A stretch of 64,000 nt of DNA from NCBI GenBank assembly GCA_002480085.1, contig DKPJ01000017.1, positions 372,001 to 436,000 on the forward strand. The letters run 5' to 3'. The stretch is from Enterobacteriaceae bacterium UBA7338. GTDB lineage: Bacteria; Pseudomonadota; Gammaproteobacteria; Enterobacterales; Enterobacteriaceae. Positions 62,803 through 64,000 of the stretch are shown one piece after another (position 1 is the stretch's first letter; each line of letters starts with the position of its first letter). The position numbers and the translations under genes are program-made. Below the pieces are notes generated by a model, which was not told where the DNA came from, made no database searches, and saw only the letters and a program-made list of their open reading frames with translations.

Positions 62803-64000
62803 ATGTCCCCCATCGAAAAATCCAGCAAATTAGACAATGTCTGTTATGACATCCGCGGTCCGGTTCTGAAAGAGGCAAAACGTCTTGAAGAAGAGGGTAA
62901 CAAGGTACTGAAGCTCAATATCGGTAACCCGGCCCCCTTTGGCTTCGACGCCCCCGATGAGATCCTGGTAGACGTTATCCGTCACCTTCCGACGGCGCAG
63001 GGCTACAGCGACTCCAAAGGACTCTACAGCGCCCGCAAAGCGATTATGCAGCACTATCAGGCACGCGGCATGCGCGACGTCACCGTAGAAGATATCTATA
63101 TCGGTAACGGCGTTTCTGAGCTGATCGTGCAGTCCATGCAGGCGCTGTTGAACAGCGGCGATGAGATGCTGGTTCCCGCCCCGGACTACCCGCTGTGGAC
63201 GGCAGCGGTGTCGCTCTCCGGTGGCAAAGCGGTGCACTACCTTTGCGATGAGTCGTCTGACTGGTTCCCGGATCTCGATGATATCCGCGCGAAAATCACC
63301 CCGCGCACCCGGGGGATCGTGATCATCAACCCGAACAACCCCACCGGCGCGGTCTACTCCAAAGCGTTGCTGCTGGAGATAGTGGAAATTGCCCGCCAGC
63401 ATAACCTGATTATCTTCGCCGATGAGATCTACGATAAGATCCTCTACGACGAGGCGGAGCACCACTCCATCGCCGCGCTGGCTCCTGACCTGCTGACCAT
63501 CACCTTTAACGGCCTCTCTAAGACCTACCGCGTGGCGGGCTTCCGTCAGGGATGGATGGTGCTTAACGGACCGAAGAAGCATGCGAAAGGCTATATCGAA
63601 GGGCTGGAGATGCTGGCCTCCATGCGTCTGTGCGCTAACGTGCCTGCCCAGCACGCGATCCAGACCGCGCTCGGCGGCTATCAGAGCATTAGCGAATTTA
63701 TCGTGCCCGGTGGACGGCTCTATGAGCAGCGTAACCGCGCCTGGGAGCTGATTAACGAGATCCCCGGCGTAACCTGCACCAAGCCGAAAGGCGCGCTCTA
63801 TATGTTCCCGAAAATCGATATCAAGCGCTTCAATATCCATGACGACCAGAAGATGGTGCTGGATTTCCTGCTGCAGGAGAAGGTGCTGCTGGTGCAGGGA
63901 ACGGCCTTTAACTGGCCGTGGCCGGATCACGTACGCATTGTGACCCTGCCGCGCCTGGACGATCTGGAGATGTCGATTAACCGCTTTAGCCGCTTCCTCT
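62803..64000 (+). CDS. alaA: Alanine transaminase AlaA (3' end outside window)
   Basis: PLP-dependent class I aminotransferase (formerly YfbQ) producing alanine from pyruvate and glutamate. Starts MSPIEKSSKLDNVCYDIRGP at 62803, with an AAGG site ten bases upstream. PLP elements visible are NPNNPTGAVYS, FADEIYDKILYDE and the Schiff-base Lys in FNGLSKTYRVAGFRQGW. About 399 of an expected 405 codons are inside the window; the stop lies beyond 64000. Confidence 0.98.
   Translation, partial: MSPIEKSSKLDNVCYDIRGPVLKEAKRLEEEGNKVLKLNIGNPAPFGFDAPDEILVDVIRHLPTAQGYSDSKGLYSARKAIMQHYQARGMRDVTVEDIYIGNGVSELIVQSMQALLNSGDEMLVPAPDYPLWTAAVSLSGGKAVHYLCDESSDWFPDLDDIRAKITPRTRGIVIINPNNPTGAVYSKALLLEIVEIARQHNLIIFADEIYDKILYDEAEHHSIAALAPDLLTITFNGLSKTYRVAGFRQGWMVLNGPKKHAKGYIEGLEMLASMRLCANVPAQHAIQTALGGYQSISEFIVPGGRLYEQRNRAWELINEIPGVTCTKPKGALYMFPKIDIKRFNIHDDQKMVLDFLLQEKVLLVQGTAFNWPWPDHVRIVTLPRLDDLEMSINRFSRFL

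Noticed and set aside
62830..63930. 366-codon open frame antisense to alaA
   Set aside because: The plus strand encodes AlaA with all PLP motifs; the antisense product matches nothing.

Overview
The window is chromosomal DNA from a gammaproteobacterium of the family Enterobacteriaceae. Nearly every protein can be matched over its length to an Escherichia coli counterpart, and the order mqo, yojI, alkB-ada, apbE, ompC/micF, rcsDB, rcsC, gyrA, ubiG, nrdAB-yfaE, glpT/glpABC, yfaY, yfaZ, men, elaBA, rnz, nuo, lrhA, alaA follows the E. coli map on both sides of gyrA. It is not E. coli itself: a SulP-family transporter and mgtE lie between mqo and yojI, cheV lies next to rnz, GyrA has Thr at position 83, and several E. 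coli neighbours are missing (yfaL, inaA, glpQ, ais-arn-pmrD, menF, elaD-yfbK region). A motile genus close to Enterobacter, Klebsiella aerogenes, Kluyvera or Citrobacter would fit; the sequence alone does not settle the genus.

Layout. 1-854: 3' part of an AT-rich gene of unknown function. 921-8944: mqo, SulP transporter, mgtE-yojI, ada-alkB. 9024-11733: apbE, the porin ompC and the divergent antisense RNA micF. 12068-18301: the Rcs envelope-stress phosphorelay (rcsD, rcsB, convergent rcsC). 18429-26076: gyrA, ubiG and the aerobic ribonucleotide reductase operon nrdA-nrdB-yfaE with NrdR and DnaA boxes. 26169-32622: an orphan winged-helix regulator, glpT and the divergent glpABC operon. 32619-34473: yfaY and yfaZ. 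34590-40215: the menaquinone operon menD-menH-menB-menC-menE without menF. 40366-43253: elaB, elaA, rnz and cheV, the last behind a good sigma-28 promoter. 43308-45231: an AT-rich two-gene cassette, an ABC/AAA-type ATPase plus an HNH nuclease, resembling the Septu (PtuA/PtuB) anti-phage pair. 45390-60359: the complete 13-gene nuo operon (complex I, with nuoC and nuoD fused). 61006-64000: lrhA and the start of alaA.

How the genes work together. Mqo, GlpABC and NuoA-N all feed electrons into the quinone pool, and menD-E make most of menaquinone, the low-potential quinone used by GlpABC and anaerobic chains. ArcA-like boxes precede both mqo and nuo, so aerobic respiration is probably down-regulated together when oxygen falls. 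OmpC/MicF and RcsCDB are envelope-stress elements. CheV and LrhA (a repressor of flhDC in E. coli) tie the window to motility. REP/BIME elements sit between rcsB and rcsC, nrdA and nrdB, cheV and the nuclease gene, and inside the nuo operon between nuoL and nuoM.

The most novel-looking parts are the ATPase/HNH cassette, the orphan winged-helix gene at the place where glpQ would be, and the AT-rich partial gene at the left edge. The rest is core genome. No tRNA, rRNA, insertion sequence, prophage or CRISPR array was seen.
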